Shown: piece after piece, positions 18,372 to 26,755 of the stretch
How the letters are laid out: every line of letters begins with the position of its first letter
Position numbering within the stretch: position 1 is the first letter of the stretch
Assembly: GCA_009840215.1 (NCBI GenBank)
Contig: VXOC01000140.1
Location: 1-55,116 of the forward strand
DNA from: Gemmatimonadota bacterium
GTDB lineage: Bacteria; Gemmatimonadota; Gemmatimonadetes; Longimicrobiales; Gaopeijiaceae
DNA length: 55,116 nucleotides
Direction of reading: 5' to 3'
Notes under the pieces: model-generated
What the model was told of the DNA's origin: nothing
The model's database searches: none
Seen by the model: only the letters and a program-made list of their open reading frames with translations
Program-made: the position numbers and the translations under genes

Positions 18372-18710
18372 TCACTGACGGTTACAGGGCGTGGAGTAGT
18401 TAGCTCGGAGGTCAGTCTCCTCGGCAAGCCGACCGGATTCGCTTGAGTTGGTGTGGGCGTGGAAGTGAGTGGCACCTTTGTTCTTGATACAGTTACCCCT
18501 GTGGTGACTGCCGAGGTCGGAACGCTCGGCTAGATTACCCTGCCCGATGTAGACGGGGCCCCAGTACCGAGCGCCATCGGTGCCTTGGTACTCATATGCG
18601 TAGATGTAGTTGCCGGGGGTGTCCTTCATCGGCGTTCCTATAGGGTGAACCCAGTATTTGTACGAGTTTCCGCTCTTGCCATCCCAGATACAGGTAGGCG
18701 CATTCGACAT
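18372..18710 (-). CDS. Small GIY-YIG-like protein
   Basis: 112 aa from the ATG at 18710, which follows AGGAGAT by 7 bp. The core reads NYIYAYEYQG ... WGPVYIGQGNLAERSDLGSH, and later GATHFHAHTNSSESGRLAEE. This matches the small GIY-YIG family with a trailing AE..L...Y.PPCN. The C-terminus RANYSTPCNRQ fits that pattern. Likely a DNA nuclease by family. It sits between a restriction-fold protein and Mrr. Confidence 0.68.
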   Translation of the reverse strand: MSNAPTCIWDGKSGNSYKYWVHPIGTPMKDTPGNYIYAYEYQGTDGARYWGPVYIGQGNLAERSDLGSHHRGNCIKNKGATHFHAHTNSSESGRLAEETDLRANYSTPCNRQ

Positions 18711-18832
18711 GGGGCTATCTCCTGTTGATGAGGTGGTCGGCGGGTACAGCGGAAAGCTATCAGCCTCGAAGCCGGTGCGCCACGGGTCAGGCCGAAAAGG
18801 CGCAACGACCCACGCTGAACCTGGCTCTCGGT

Positions 18833-19003
18833 TCACCGCCAGCCGGATGTCGACACCAGCGTGAGTCCGCGCATCAGCATCTCGGGATTCGCAACCAGCA
18901 CGGCTTCCAGCATCTCTTCCGTCTCAACTCTCTCGGTGAGATCGAGCTTGCTTCCCGCTTGGGAAGTAGGGTCGATCTGCCAGATCCCGATGTCAGTCTT
19001 CAT
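18833..19003 (-). CDS. N-terminal stub of a NucS/DUF91-like nuclease
   Basis: 56 codons from the ATG at 19003. It opens MKTDIGIWQID and continues VETEEMLEAVLVANPEMLM, the usual start of DUF91-type nucleases (MKTDIGVWRID ... LE..LE.DP..L). It stops at 18835, before any catalytic residues. Its start overlaps the last 11 bp of the Mrr gene, so it is translationally linked to it. The missing catalytic domain suggests a deletion; the remaining sequence to 18710 is non-coding. Confidence 0.5.
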   Translation of the reverse strand: MKTDIGIWQIDPTSQAGSKLDLTERVETEEMLEAVLVANPEMLMRGLTLVSTSGWR

Positions 19004-20177
19004 GCGGGGACAATCCCTCCGGATCGAAGGTCAGCACCTCGATCGCCCGCGTCCGCACGCCGATGCCGTGCTCGATCAGCAAGTCGATGAGCCTGTCGCC
19101 GTCTATCAGGGTGATCGGGGCTGCGCCCTGGGCGAACGCGGCCTCCACCGCGCCCTTCGCGAAACGGGAAGTCGCGACAATGGTGCCTCGGACGGCATTG
19201 AACCGGTACAGTGAGCCACGGAGAGCGTCCAGGTCCTTGCGTTGAATGGTCCGCTTGTGGCGCTTCGCCTGTACGACCTCGCGGACCGAGGTGACGCCGA
19301 GCTGGATGTCGGCGACCACGTCGACTCCGCCGTCACCGGACTGTCCGATCACGTCGACCTTCTCGTAGTTCATCTCCGCAAGCAATCGACCGACGAGTTC
19401 CTCGAAGTCATTCGGATCCATCTGCAGCAGGTGCTTCCGAAGCGACTCACGAACAGCCGCCTTCTGCTCCTTGGCGAGCTTCTGGATCATCTGTCGCGGG
19501 CCGGGTTCAGGCGCAGCGTGCTCGAGGTACCGAAGCCCGTCATCGGTCACCGTGTATTTGGCGCGCTCGCGGTCGATCAGACCTCGATCAAGGAGGTTGT
19601 TCAGGCGTCGGCGCAGGGTGTCGCGGATGCTGGCGGGTGCACGGAACCCCGAATGCGCCCGTTGGAGGAATTCGGTCCACGGTTCCTCGAAGTCCCGAAC
19701 CTGGGCGGGTCCGCTGTCGGCGACGATGGTGAGCAGTTCGACGAGGCCTTCCTGGGTGTCGAGAAACGATTCCGCTTCGCCGAGGCGGTGCTTGAGGAAG
19801 TCATGGCCGCGGTCGGTCAATTGCAGTTTGCCGTCTGAGTCCTCCTCGACGAGCTCGTAATGCCGGACGAGGGCCCAGCTACCTGCGGTGTACCTGGGGT
19901 TGGCTGTCTTGCCGCTTCCCGTCCAGATCGCGTGGGCGAGCTTGAGGTGGTCGCCAGAAAGTCTCTCTGGGATCCACTCGTCCGGCTCACGCCAGTCGAC
20001 CCGGGCGCCGGGTTCTCCGGTGAGTCCCATGATGGTGCTGTGGAGCTTGGTGATGTCTGTCCTGGGCTGCCCGGGCCAGACGGCGAGCAAGCTACGGACC
20101 TCGCGGTAGGTGGGAAACCATGGAACTCGCACGCGACGTGCGTTGGCCAGAGGACCGGTCTTGGTGCTCTCGTCCAC
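18993..20177 (-). CDS. mrr: Mrr-type restriction endonuclease
   Basis: 394 aa from a GTG at 20177, preceded by GAGGAG at 8 bp. Residues 1-250 include winged-helix-like segments (LVRHYELVEEDSDGKLQLT; DRERAKYTVTDDGLRYL). The C-terminal Mrr catalytic domain begins near residue 256 (NDFEELVGRLLAEMNYEKVD). It carries GDGGVDVVADI (catalytic Asp ~285) and VVQAKRHKR (QxK ~303-305). Mrr proteins are modification-dependent type IV endonucleases. The gene looks intact. It is the first of a minus-strand run whose next gene is a truncated nuclease stub. Confidence 0.87.
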   Translation of the reverse strand: MDESTKTGPLANARRVRVPWFPTYREVRSLLAVWPGQPRTDITKLHSTIMGLTGEPGARVDWREPDEWIPERLSGDHLKLAHAIWTGSGKTANPRYTAGSWALVRHYELVEEDSDGKLQLTDRGHDFLKHRLGEAESFLDTQEGLVELLTIVADSGPAQVRDFEEPWTEFLQRAHSGFRAPASIRDTLRRRLNNLLDRGLIDRERAKYTVTDDGLRYLEHAAPEPGPRQMIQKLAKEQKAAVRESLRKHLLQMDPNDFEELVGRLLAEMNYEKVDVIGQSGDGGVDVVADIQLGVTSVREVVQAKRHKRTIQRKDLDALRGSLYRFNAVRGTIVATSRFAKGAVEAAFAQGAAPITLIDGDRLIDLLIEHGIGVRTRAIEVLTFDPEGLSPHED

Positions 20178-20402
20178 GGATTCTGCTCCTCTTGGTAGAG
20201 GGTGGGATGACGAATGGTCAGGTGGCCACTCACCGTAACGCCGTTCAGAGGTACGAGGCGAGCAGCGGGTGAGCAAGGGGGTCGGCGGACCGGGCAGATC
20301 GGGCCATCGGGGATGGCGCAGTGGTTGGCAACGGGCTCGTGGGTGTCGGTCATCGTCAAACTGACTGCAACTCCTGCCCCTCAGCCAGCCGTTGGTCACA
20401 GT

Positions 20403-20446
20403 ATGTCACGCAGAGTTTACATATTGGAAACTGCGGTTGTCATTCC
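20403..20446. repeat. Recurrent AT-rich element (copy A2)
   Basis: ATGTCACGCAGAG then TTTACATATTGGAAACTG and GGTTGTCATTCC. It aligns without gaps to 5082-5130. It lies ~225 bp upstream of the Mrr start and just before the TIGR04255 leader. Possibly a promoter/operator for accessory genes. Confidence 0.5.
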
Positions 20447-20499
20447 CGCTGCGACCTCACCGGGGCCGCATCGCGACCACGGCACCTGATGGGAGGGCT

Positions 20500-20590
20500 A
20501 CCTCCCCCAAGCATCCCCAGTGTAAATCGACATGTAAACCCAGGAGGAGCAATGCAGCGAAAATGCTCCTACGAGCCCCTCTCAGCCAAG
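20500..20590 (+). repeat. TIGR04255 leader repeat, copy 1
   Basis: A ~90-bp segment shared with 26462-26560 and 26663-26755. It holds a CATCCCCAG block, two TGTAAA-type octamers 12 bp apart (20521 and 20533), the ribosome site AGGAGG and the first ~13 codons of a TIGR04255 gene. The twin octamers look like an operator or activator site kept with the gene start. Confidence 0.62.
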
Positions 20591-20795
20591 CCCCTGATCC
20601 TGGCCCTGTGCCAGGTCCGCCTCAGCCCGGTCCCTCAGCTGAAGCACCACATCCCCGCAATCCACGAGGCATGCCAGAGGCGCGGCTTCCCGAATCGAAC
20701 GATCCGGAAAGGTCCGCAAAGTCACCTATCACCCCAACGCCACCATCCCGATCCGGCTGACGGAGCAACAGCCGTGGGACTACCATCCCCCCTGA
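20552..20795 (+). pseudogene. Truncated, frameshifted TIGR04255 gene
   Basis: The first ~51 codons (MQRKCSYEPLSAKPLILAL, then CQVRLSPVPQLKHHIPAI) match the start of the intact gene at 26719. A +1 shift near 20705 restores the match (GKVRKVTYHPNATIPIRLTE, then QQPWDY) and a stop follows at 20793. The remaining ~190 codons are missing. It keeps the full leader repeat and the AGGAGG site. Confidence 0.65.
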
Positions 20796-20923
20796 TTCGG
20801 CAACAACGGCCAGCATTCCCGAGATGGAACGGCCGCGATCTCTCTGGATAGCCGAATCGGACCGAGGTAGCTTTCAGTGCCCCCGAATCCATGAGTCGCA
20901 GGACTACGCTGACAGGAACGTCG

Positions 20924-21989
20924 ATGGCCCTCACAGACATCTTTGCCCGCCGATACCGCGATACGCCTCTTTGGGAGTGCTTTAGTGAGAACGAGCGACG
21001 GTTGCTGGTTCAAGTCTCTCGCATCGTCAGCGAACAGCTCTTCTACGAGATTGAACACGGAGTATGGGGTCACCTCAATAGGACACTCTCGATGGAACTC
21101 GGTGTCACGAATCTCTCGGCGCTTTCGGGCACGGATCCAGCGAGGTTGTCGGCCGAGCAACGGATCCATGCCCAAGACTTTCCGCGCCGCCGCGAGTTGC
21201 CAGCACTTCATGTGCGCTCCGTACGACCACTCTATCCCACCGGACAGATTCATCAAGGAGCGTCTTAGTCTTGTCGAGATCGCGTTTCGGATGAAGGAAG
21301 ACAAGGTCAAGGCCGAGAACGCAGGGCTCGATCGAGCAATCCAAGAGGCCGGGCTGACTGCCTCAGTAGTTGTTCCCGGTCCACGTCGTCAGGTCCCCGG
21401 CCTCGCAGCGGCCCGGCGACAGCAAAAGGAGAGAGAGTTACGGGTCGCCAACGAGCGGTTGAATCAGGGATTCGAGGCAGCCTGTCGCGAACTGAATGCC
21501 CGTTTTCGGCAGGCGGAGGCGAATCTTCACTACCACAACGGCTTCATCCAGCTCGCTTCCGATAGCATGACCGAAGAGCAGATCGAACAGCCATTCTGGA
21601 ACCTCTTGCGGTCATCCGAATGGCAAAGCGTAGACCGTGAGCTGAAGGAAGCGATTGACTTGCGTGACACAGGGAGACCGGACCCGGCTTTTTACGCCGC
21701 CAAAGCTTTGGAAAGCACGATCAAGATCATCTCCGACTCTCGCGGCTGGACACGTGGGAACGAGCGTGGCGCAGTCAACTATCTCGACAATCTCCGAGCA
21801 CGGAACAACGGCGAGTTCATCGCCGAATGGGAGCACGACATACTTCGGCAGTTTTTCACCGCCGTAAGGAACCCGTACGCACACGGTGCAGGGAGTGCGC
21901 AGCCTCTGAGCTTGTCGGAAGCGCAAACCAACTGGGCAATTGGTTTCTGCATGATCTGGATTAGGAACCTCATTCGCCGTACGAAATGA
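20924..21989 (+). pseudogene. AbiJ-family abortive-infection protein, frameshifted
   Basis: The N-terminal part (MALTDIFARRYRDTPLWECF, then SENERRLLVQVSRIVSEQLF) is the AbiJ_NTD4 domain. Near 21170-21200 the coding frame shifts by one base. It continues as HFMCAPYDHSIPPDRFIKE, RLSLVEIAFRMKEDKV and a C-terminal AbiJ domain (ALESTIKIISDSRGWTRG ... FTAVRNPYAHGAGS). All parts expected of a ~350-aa AbiJ protein are present, so a single indel or a sequencing error explains the break. AbiJ-like proteins give abortive infection on phage attack. I chose the ATG at 20924; an upstream in-frame ATG at 20891 is possible. Unless the frameshift is an error, the product is two fragments. Confidence 0.75.
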
Positions 21990-22020
21990 GCAATCGGCAA
22001 GGGAACCATCGGAGGATTCC

Positions 22021-23466
22021 GTGACACAGGAAGCCAATCAATCCCCAGATACGGGACCGTTGGATCGCTTTGTAGCCTTGGCGCCCGCCGGCGGCTTCTG
22101 GCAATCCGTTGACCTGCGCATCTGCGCCATCCGCAGCGGCCGCCGGTGGGTGAGCCTCGTCACCCGCGGCGTCCTGGACCACCGGGCCCCACCCGAGGTC
22201 CCGAGATTTTCTCCGGTCGAGCGGCGGGACTTCCGTGCCTGGCAGGTCGTCCGACCCATCGCGGACTTGCCTGCTGTGGTACACGGAATCGCCGATGGAA
22301 CGATGAAGCTGGGACCGTGCTCCGTCGGATTCATCAGCCGGTCGCGTCAGCCTGGGACCGAAATGAGCTGCAGCTTCAACGAATGGACCGCATCATTTGT
22401 CGCGGCCTACGACCTGTGGAGCTGTCACTCGCTCGTCGGCTACGGTTCGTCGATCTGGGACGTGGTGAGAGAAGCCGGTCACGATCCTCTGGAGCTGGAC
22501 GGCATGATCCGCGGCGGGCCGAACCCTTACGATGGACTGCCGGATCTGGCGCGCAGATTCTGCGGAAGACGCCAGGAGCTCGAAGCTCAGGGTCACAGTA
22601 CGGTCGTCGAGCTGGTCGCCCCGCTGGCAGTGCGCTTCGGCCCCGAGGCGGCAACGACTTCGGCCGATGGCAGTGCTGTCGGCTTGAAGGCCGCTGCCGA
22701 GGTCTACGTCGAGAAGGCGGAGATTGCCTGGACGGTAGGAGCCGCCGGACAGCCCCCTCGCCACGGATCCCGTGAACTCCGTAACTGCGATTGGTCACGG
22801 GAGGGCGACACTCTCCACGCGGAGGTGGACATCCCGATTCGGCAGGGCGATTCCACCGCCACCTCGTTCATCCTCATCGGCGACCGGTGTGTTGACCGCG
22901 TGACCGTGCCCCTGGCGGAGGCCGGCTCCAATGTCCGCATCAGGGCTCACAGCACGGTCGACCCTGGTCTTCAACGCTTTCGTGAGCACCTCCTGCCCGA
23001 AAGACTGGAAAAGGCGAGGGAGTTCGAGGCGGCCGTGGGTCTGCTCTTCTTCTTCCTCGGCTTCCATGTGGATCCGCTCTCGGGGCAGAAGGGGCTGGGC
23101 GATGCCGTCGACCACCTTGTCCACGCCCCGGGATCCTCCGTGATTCTGGTGATCGAGTGTACGGTTGGGTCGATAGACACAGGCGGCAAGGTGGGCAAGC
23201 TCATCAATCGGTCACAACGGACACGTCGAGAGCTTGCCGACAGCGAGGTGATCACGGTCCTCACGACGGCGGCGAGGCGAAGCGATGTGTCCGATGCCGA
23301 GGTGGAGAAGGCCGAGCGCGGCGATGTCGTGGTGCTCTGCCGCGAAGACCTTCATGAACTCTGGACCGCGGCGCAGGCTGGAGAGGGCAGCACCGAGGTA
23401 GTCCGCCGACTCCGGCACGATCTTGCGAGCGCGAAACTCCGGCGGGCCGGGGGGCGGGGTGGTTGA
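22021..23466 (+). CDS. PD-(D/E)XK-like protein of unknown function
   Basis: 481 aa from a GTG preceded by GGAGG at 6 bp. The first ~330 residues are not recognised. The C-terminal domain reads LLFFFLGFHVDPLSGQKGLG, DAVDHLVHAP and VILVIECTVGSID: a predicted nuclease core with DxVD followed by a strand and E-x-T, a PD-(D/E)XK variant in which the Lys is replaced. It follows the AbiJ gene by 31 bp on the same strand and could be co-transcribed. A defence role is inferred from location only. Confidence 0.68.
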   Translation: MTQEANQSPDTGPLDRFVALAPAGGFWQSVDLRICAIRSGRRWVSLVTRGVLDHRAPPEVPRFSPVERRDFRAWQVVRPIADLPAVVHGIADGTMKLGPCSVGFISRSRQPGTEMSCSFNEWTASFVAAYDLWSCHSLVGYGSSIWDVVREAGHDPLELDGMIRGGPNPYDGLPDLARRFCGRRQELEAQGHSTVVELVAPLAVRFGPEAATTSADGSAVGLKAAAEVYVEKAEIAWTVGAAGQPPRHGSRELRNCDWSREGDTLHAEVDIPIRQGDSTATSFILIGDRCVDRVTVPLAEAGSNVRIRAHSTVDPGLQRFREHLLPERLEKAREFEAAVGLLFFFLGFHVDPLSGQKGLGDAVDHLVHAPGSSVILVIECTVGSIDTGGKVGKLINRSQRTRRELADSEVITVLTTAARRSDVSDAEVEKAERGDVVVLCREDLHELWTAAQAGEGSTEVVRRLRHDLASAKLRRAGGRGG

Positions 23467-23548
23467 GTCGCAAGCTCCGATCCAGCCGTATTCGACACCT
23501 CTCCGAGCGGGTTGCACGACCGGTACTATCAGAGCGCTGGTGGCACGA

Positions 23549-23577
23549 TTGACATGCGTACCGGTATACGGTACACT
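23549..23577 (+). promoter_or_regulatory. Promoter and operator of higBA module 1
   Basis: TTGACA (23549-23554) and TACACT (23572-23577) are spaced 17 bp apart. The palindrome GTACCGGTATACGGTAC (23558-23574) fills the spacer, where an antitoxin autorepressor would bind. The toxin ATG follows at 23582, so the message is nearly leaderless or starts very close to it. Confidence 0.6.
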
Positions 23578-23581
23578 CCTC

Positions 23582-23862
23582 AATGATACGCAGCTTCCGT
23601 CACCGGGGTCTCAAGCGCCTGTACGAGCGAAATGACCGTAGCCGAGTCCGCGCCGATCAGGCCGACCGTCTCGCGATTGCGCTCGCAGACCTCGACGACG
23701 CCCGTAGACCATCGGACCTCGACCTGCCCGGATACCGGCTTCATCCCCTGAAGGGTTGATCTGAAGCCATTCTGGAGCATTTCGGTTTCCGGCAACTGGC
23801 GGATCGTCTTCCGCTTCGACGAAGGCGATGTATACGATGTCGACCTGGTCGACTACCACTAG
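23582..23862 (+). pseudogene. higB: HigB/RelE-type toxin, frameshifted
   Basis: Starts MIRSFRHRGLKRLYERND and runs to PGYRLHPLKG, the expected HigB N-terminal two thirds, then meets a TGA. A one-base change near 23755 restores the rest in the next frame: [20 protein letters not shown], then [12 protein letters not shown] and a stop at 23862. All conserved toxin segments are present, so only the indel inactivates it. HigB is a ribosome-dependent mRNA endonuclease. The intact antitoxin gene follows by 22 bp. Confidence 0.78.
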
Positions 23863-23884
23863 CTTTCAGCAGGAGAGAGACACC

Positions 23885-24187
23885 ATGGCCATGGAGAATC
23901 TCCCGCACCCCGGCCGCAGCATCAGGGAGAACTGCCTGGTGCCGCTCGGCCTGAACGTGACCCAGGCCGCAAGGGTACTCGATGTCGCCCGTCACACCCT
24001 CTCACGCGTGCTGAATGGGCATGCAGCCATCTCGCCGGAGATGGCGATTCGCCTGAAAAAGGCGGGGTGGTCCAACGCGGAGTTCTGGCTGCGCAGGCAG
24101 GCCACCTACGATCTCGCCCAGGCACGTAAGAGGGAACACCGGATAAGGGTCGTTCGCTACGAGCCGCGTCCGGCGGTATCCGGTTGA
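23885..24187 (+). CDS. higA: HigA-type XRE antitoxin
   Basis: 100 aa. The HTH is clear ([20 protein letters not shown], then [18 protein letters not shown]), followed by the HigA C-terminal pattern ([19 protein letters not shown]). Start ATG at 23885, preceded by AGGAGAGAGA; an upstream extension overlaps the toxin and was not used. It should bind HigB and repress the module through the palindrome at 23558-23574. With the toxin broken it is now an orphan repressor, which could still neutralise related toxins. Confidence 0.88.
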   Translation: MAMENLPHPGRSIRENCLVPLGLNVTQAARVLDVARHTLSRVLNGHAAISPEMAIRLKKAGWSNAEFWLRRQATYDLAQARKREHRIRVVRYEPRPAVSG

Positions 24188-24613
24188 GGTGCCGGAGGCC
24201 GGAGTCCCCAATGCACACGCTCCCAGTGCCACATCGGGGCACCGCCCACGGCAGAAGCCGGGGAGAGTAAAGTCGAATTCACTTAATGTATGGTGTAGTT
24301 GACATTTTCTGTTCCACTGCGCAGCAGCATCCGCCCCAATGTCGCTCGTGCGGTCTCCGGTACATCGACATGGTCCGTCCAATTGCGCGCGGACGGCGCA
24401 GCCCGGGTAAGGCAACCGCTGGCACCCCGCCCGTTCACTGGACGCCTGGGTCGCGGATGCAGACGCCCCACCCAAGCCTGACACCGACACCCGCGTAGAC
24501 CGGGAATCACCCTCCCCTCCCACTGGCGAGCACGGATCGGTCGTGACACCTTGGGTAACCGAACACCACCTTCCACCTAGTGGCCTGCTCCGGCGGGCTG
24601 GGAACCGCGCGGA
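24188..24613. other. Gap with TIGR04255 relic and AT-rich element
   Basis: Holds a short relic of TIGR04255 (GLRYIDMVRP, 24351-24380) that matches GLRYVDVVRP of the intact gene at 26719. At about 24283-24310 lies an AT-rich stretch ending GTTGACATTTTC that resembles the elements at 5082 and 20403. No complete gene is visible. The promoter of the AAA/TOPRIM pair should lie here. Confidence 0.5.
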
Positions 24614-25699
24614 ATGATCCGGACGCTCACACTGGAGAACTATCGAGGCTTCGAGGAGTACCAGCTTCGTGATCTGGGGAAGGTGAACCTTCTGGTCGGT
24701 CCCAACAACTGCGGGAAGACCTCCGTCCTCGAGGCCGTGCAGCTTCTTGTGTCGCGCGGTGATCCTCGCGTTCTGATTGAAACGGCCAGGCGTCGATGGG
24801 AGTCGCCGGCCGGAGAGGATCGCCGGAGGACCACGGAACACCCCATGCACCACCATTTCCACGGCCACAGGCTGGAACCCGGAGTTAGCCTTGGCATTTC
24901 CGGGAGTGATGGCTACGGGCGGGTTCGGCTTCACGTGACCGAGGGTGATCCTGATGAGCCGGGGGATCTTTTCGAGATCATCTCGGGATCCGGTAGACCC
25001 TTGGCGCTCGTGATCCAAGCTGGCCCCGACAAGGATGGGACCGTCTTTGCTCTAACGGACGATGGCTCGCTCAATTGGCGCTCGCCCGCAATGCGACAAT
25101 TGGCCCACAACCGACCGCACTGGCCACCAGTCCAGTTCGTGACCGCCGAGTTGCTACACCCTCGCACGCTGGCCAGTGCATGGAATTGGGTCATCCAACA
25201 CGGCCGGGAGTCGGAAGTTGTCGGCGCGATGAGGCTCCTTCAGGAGGATTTGGAATCCATCCATTTTCTGGCGGGCGAGCCAACCGGCATCGGTGGAGGT
25301 TCGGTTGGCATTCTGTTGGGGTTCCAGCCGGGCACTCCCCGTATCCCCATCGGCAGCTATGGGGACGGCATGCGCAGACTTCTCGCTCTCTCCCTCTCCC
25401 TGGTGCGCGCGGCGAATGGATTCCTTCTGATCGACGAGATCGATACCGGCCTGCATTGGACGGTCATGGAGGAAATGTGGAGTCTCGTGGTGGACGCGTC
25501 GGTCAAATCGTCCGTCCAGGTGTTCGCCACGACCCACAGCCTGGACTGTATCGTCGGCCTAGCGGAGTTTCTCAAGAAGCGACCGGATCTGGCGGATGCC
25601 GTGTCCGTCCAGAAGGTAGAACGCAAGCTGGATCGCAGCGTCAGCTTCGATGGGACCGACATCATCACCGCAACCGATCTCAGCATCGAAATGCGTTGA
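24614..25699 (+). CDS. AAA ATPase of a PARIS-like AAA/TOPRIM pair
   Basis: 361 aa. Typical AAA_15/AAA_21 layout: IRTLTLENYRGFEEYQL, Walker A GPNNCGKTS (~31-39), an ABC-type signature region SYGDGMRRLLALSLSL, Walker B GFLLIDEIDTGLHW (~275-288), and a switch His in VFATTHSLD. The TGA overlaps the ATG of the next gene (TGATG), so the two are coupled. The ATPase plus separate TOPRIM-like partner is the layout of PARIS (AriA/AriB), in which the ATPase senses a phage trigger and releases the TOPRIM effector. The similarity is architectural; I cannot show orthology. Confidence 0.82.
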   Translation: MIRTLTLENYRGFEEYQLRDLGKVNLLVGPNNCGKTSVLEAVQLLVSRGDPRVLIETARRRWESPAGEDRRRTTEHPMHHHFHGHRLEPGVSLGISGSDGYGRVRLHVTEGDPDEPGDLFEIISGSGRPLALVIQAGPDKDGTVFALTDDGSLNWRSPAMRQLAHNRPHWPPVQFVTAELLHPRTLASAWNWVIQHGRESEVVGAMRLLQEDLESIHFLAGEPTGIGGGSVGILLGFQPGTPRIPIGSYGDGMRRLLALSLSLVRAANGFLLIDEIDTGLHWTVMEEMWSLVVDASVKSSVQVFATTHSLDCIVGLAEFLKKRPDLADAVSVQKVERKLDRSVSFDGTDIITATDLSIEMR

Positions 25700-26346
25700 T
25701 GATCGGGTCCGCAAGCCGTTTTCGAGAGCTGTTTGTCGAGGGTTCCGACGACGAGCATGCGATTGGTCACTTGCTGGTCAGGCGGGGAGTCGACCCGCTG
25801 GCCATTCCGGCATTCAAGAAACCCGGGAGCAAGAAGGAAGTCCTCAGGGCGATCCGTGTTGGAATAAGAGCTGCAACTGGGGGGTCGGTCGGGTTCGTTC
25901 TGGACGCGAACGACGATCCGCAGGCAACCTGGGAGTCCGCAGCATCCCGCCTCAGGAGTGTCGGCGTCGAGGCCCCGACCGAGATCCCGGTGAGTGGATT
26001 CTGGGGAGTATCCGAGGACTACGGAACCCGCGTGGGGGTGTGGCTCATGCCGGACAACCGGCGCACCGGAGCCTTGGAAGCCTTCTTGCAGGACCTCATT
26101 GAAGAGGGCGATCCGCTACTCCCTCATGCGGAAGAAGCTATACGTAGAGCCAGGGAACTTGGAGCACGGTTTGGCCGCACCGCCGCCCCGAAAGCATTAC
26201 TCCACACTTGGCTGGCATGGCAGAAGGAGCCTGGCCGCCCGTACGGAGTGGCGATCAAGGCTCGCTATTTTGCGGCCTCCGGTCCTGCGGCGGATCAGTT
26301 CGTCACTTGGTTTGAGCAGGTGTTCGGCGTCAGACCCAGCGGGTGA
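25699..26346 (+). CDS. TOPRIM-like DUF3226-type effector
   Basis: 215 aa from the ATG at 25699. It begins with the TOPRIM Glu motif (RELFVEGSDDEHAIGHLLV), followed by the acidic strand GFVLDANDDPQATW (D-x-N-D). A middle GVWLMPDNRRTGALEAFLQD motif typical of DUF3226 comes next. The C-terminal part has KALLHTWLAWQKEPG and a final helix. TOPRIM domains are metal-dependent nucleases; in PARIS the equivalent AriB cleaves host tRNA. Coupled by a 1-bp stop/start overlap to the AAA gene. An effector role is inferred. Confidence 0.78.
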   Translation: MIGSASRFRELFVEGSDDEHAIGHLLVRRGVDPLAIPAFKKPGSKKEVLRAIRVGIRAATGGSVGFVLDANDDPQATWESAASRLRSVGVEAPTEIPVSGFWGVSEDYGTRVGVWLMPDNRRTGALEAFLQDLIEEGDPLLPHAEEAIRRARELGARFGRTAAPKALLHTWLAWQKEPGRPYGVAIKARYFAASGPAADQFVTWFEQVFGVRPSG

Positions 26347-26461
26347 GGGATGGGAGGAGCCGCCGGGAGGGTCAAGAACTCTCGGAAGGGTCACCAATGC
26401 AAATCTTCTCTTGACCAATTGTAAGGTCCACTTTGCGCAGATCGTCAACCATCTGTCACCC

Positions 26462-26560
26462 CACTACCCTCCCGAGCATCCCCAGTGTAAGCCGACCAGT
26501 AAACCCCAGGGGGGCCAATGCAGCGAAACTGCCGCTACGAGCCGCTCTCCGCCCCGCCAC
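26462..26560 (+). repeat. TIGR04255 leader repeat, copy 2
   Basis: Second copy of the leader, with octamers at 26486 (TGTAAGCC) and 26498 (AGTAAACC), again 12 bp apart. The ATG at 26518 opens MQRNCRYEPLSAPP, but the frame ends at 26589 after 23 codons. The copy is a dead gene start lying 200 bp upstream of the intact one. Confidence 0.62.
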
Positions 26561-26589
26561 AGTCCTCGGATCCGGTAATCGACTCCTGA
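26518..26589 (+). pseudogene. TIGR04255 gene start, truncated after 23 codons
   Basis: Reads MQRNCRYEPLSAPPQSSDPV and stops at 26587. The first 12 codons match the intact gene 200 bp downstream, after which the sequence diverges. Whether a peptide is made from it is unknown. Confidence 0.5.
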
Positions 26590-26662
26590 CCGCGCCCGCG
26601 CACCTTACACTCAGTGAAGTCGGAAGTCCTGGACCACCCATCTTCCCTCCGAAAGCAACCAA

Positions 26663-26755
26663 TCCACCTTCCCCGAGCGTCCCAAGTGTAAACCGACCTG
26701 TAAACCCCACGAACACCAATGCAACGAAAGTGCCGCTACGAGCCCCTCTCCGCGC
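26663..26755 (+). promoter_or_regulatory. TIGR04255 leader repeat, copy 3 (intact gene)
   Basis: Leader of the intact gene. It holds two exact TGTAAACC octamers at 26687 and 26699, 12 bp apart, and the ATG at 26719. Unlike copy 1 it lacks a clear AGGAGG (here CACGAACACC), so translation may be weak. Conservation of both octamers and their spacing in three copies suggests a protein-binding site. Confidence 0.55.

Noticed and set aside
25075-25698. N-terminal extension of the TOPRIM-like gene
   Set aside because: It overlaps the AAA gene in another frame and lacks protein character; the coupled ATG at 25699 is the natural start.
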